The notes under the pieces are model-generated. The model saw only the letters and a program-made list of their open reading frames with translations, ran no database searches and had not been told where the DNA came from. A program made the position numbers and the translations under genes. Shown piece by piece: positions 5,647 to 5,951 of a stretch of DNA of 5,951 bases; position 1 is the first letter of the stretch; each line of letters starts with the position of its first letter. Origin of the DNA: Mucilaginibacter cryoferens (lineage in GTDB: Bacteria > Bacteroidota > Bacteroidia > Sphingobacteriales > Sphingobacteriaceae); the NCBI RefSeq assembly GCF_014205845.1, contig NZ_JACHCR010000049.1, positions 1-5,951 of the forward strand, written 5' to 3'.

Positions 5647-5741
5647 AAAAATCCAACTGGCATTGGTGGCTGCTCGCAATCATTGTACTTATCATCTTAA
5701 ATATTATACTTGATCATTGCTTTGTACCCCGTCATCACTAA
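5637..5741 (+). CDS. 34-residue single-span membrane miniprotein overlapping mgtA
   Basis: ATG at 5637 lies inside the last codons of mgtA and overlaps its end by 10 bases; the stop is TAA at 5739-5741. The product begins MALKKSNWHWW, continues with an uninterrupted hydrophobic stretch (about residues 10-25, LLAIIVLIILNIIL) and ends DHCFVPRHH. Lysines at 4-5 suggest a cytoplasmic N-terminus and an outside C-terminus rich in possible metal ligands (D26, H27, C28, H33, H34). The position suggests translation coupled to mgtA termination, since no ribosome-binding site is visible. Small membrane partners of P-type pumps are known (MgtS for MgtA, MgtR in Salmonella, KdpF in Kdp), but I see no sequence match to them. 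An accessory subunit or stability factor for the pump is inferred. Confidence 0.6.
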   Translation: MALKKSNWHWWLLAIIVLIILNIILDHCFVPRHH

Positions 5742-5768
5742 TAAATAAATAACCCTATCCTAAAAAAA

Positions 5769-5823
5769 GCACTCCATAAAAGGTTAGTAACATAATCTTA
5801 TGGGGGATGCCTTGTAAATTTTT
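5769..5823 (+). terminator. Probable terminator downstream of mgtA and the miniprotein
   Basis: CTCCATAA (5772-5779) pairs with TTATGGGG (5798-5805), with one G-T pair. The stem extends outward as GCA (5769-5771) with TGC (5808-5810) across a two-base bulge. The loop is about 18 bases. A U-rich tract (5818-5823, AATTTTT, then CTTTT) follows at a short distance, and an A-run (5762-5768) precedes the stem. It is imperfect as an intrinsic terminator but sits 28 bases after the last stop codon. Confidence 0.4.
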
Positions 5824-5855
5824 AACTTTTAGAAGTTGCTTAAAAATAAAAGAAT

Positions 5856-5951
5856 CGTCATTGCGAGTGACAACCGGGGGTAACCCAGAAAAAACAGTAA
5901 TGACATCTTAAAAAAAACCGTCCTTGCGAGGAGGTACGACGAAGCAATCCC
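5856..5951. repeat. Palindromic repeat family, degenerate copy and a copy cut by the window edge
   Basis: CGTCATTGCGAG at 5856-5867 starts a degenerate element whose GTCATT (5857-5862) pairs with AATGAC (5899-5904). A second half-element begins at 5919 with CCGTCCTTGCGAGGAGG and runs to GACGAAGCAATCCC at the window end (5938-5951). That matches the arm GGCACGAAGCAATCCCC of copy A, with a different junction. Its other arm must lie beyond 5951. The same repeat family therefore borders the gene cluster on both sides. Confidence 0.7.

Overview
The window looks like a chromosomal segment from a Bacteroidota bacterium, most likely a Sphingobacteriaceae genus such as Mucilaginibacter or Pedobacter. 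The reasons are the moderate G+C, gene starts without a convincing Shine-Dalgarno sequence, matches to the Bacteroidota -7 promoter motif TAnnTTTG, and dispersed palindromic repeats of the CGTCATTGCGAGG...CGAAGCAATCCC type at both ends. The genus is an inference from memory; no search was possible.

Layout, left to right. (1) 1-47 may hold the last codons of a rightward gene. (2) 68-305 carries two palindromic repeat elements in opposite orientation, with T-runs that suit a bidirectional terminator between convergent genes. (3) 394-2447 is a leftward two-gene operon: an OmpR/PhoB-type response regulator followed, with an ATGA start/stop overlap, by its membrane sensor histidine kinase. (4) 2448-2949 is a roughly 500-base divergent control region. 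It holds a palindrome and a -7-like box at the regulator start, a -7 box pointing rightward, and then about 390 bases of hairpin-rich leader with two candidate leader ORFs. (5) 2950-5646 is mgtA, a full-length 898-residue P-type Mg2+ ATPase with every catalytic motif present. (6) 5637-5741 is a 34-codon ORF overlapping the end of mgtA and encoding a single-span membrane miniprotein. (7) 5742-5951 holds a probable terminator and more of the palindromic repeat family, the last copy being cut by the window edge.

Main interpretation. The locus resembles the enterobacterial Mg2+ import system in logic: a two-component system beside the gene, a long leader with short ORFs, the MgtA pump, and a tiny membrane protein. 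The individual leader and small-protein parts are not sequences I recognise. The best candidates for something undescribed are the miniprotein overlapping mgtA and the mgtA leader. In the leader, three copies of ACCAGG compete for one CCTGGT, and the last copy lies just before the mgtA start codon. Both are hypotheses read from sequence; the mgtA and two-component calls are solid.
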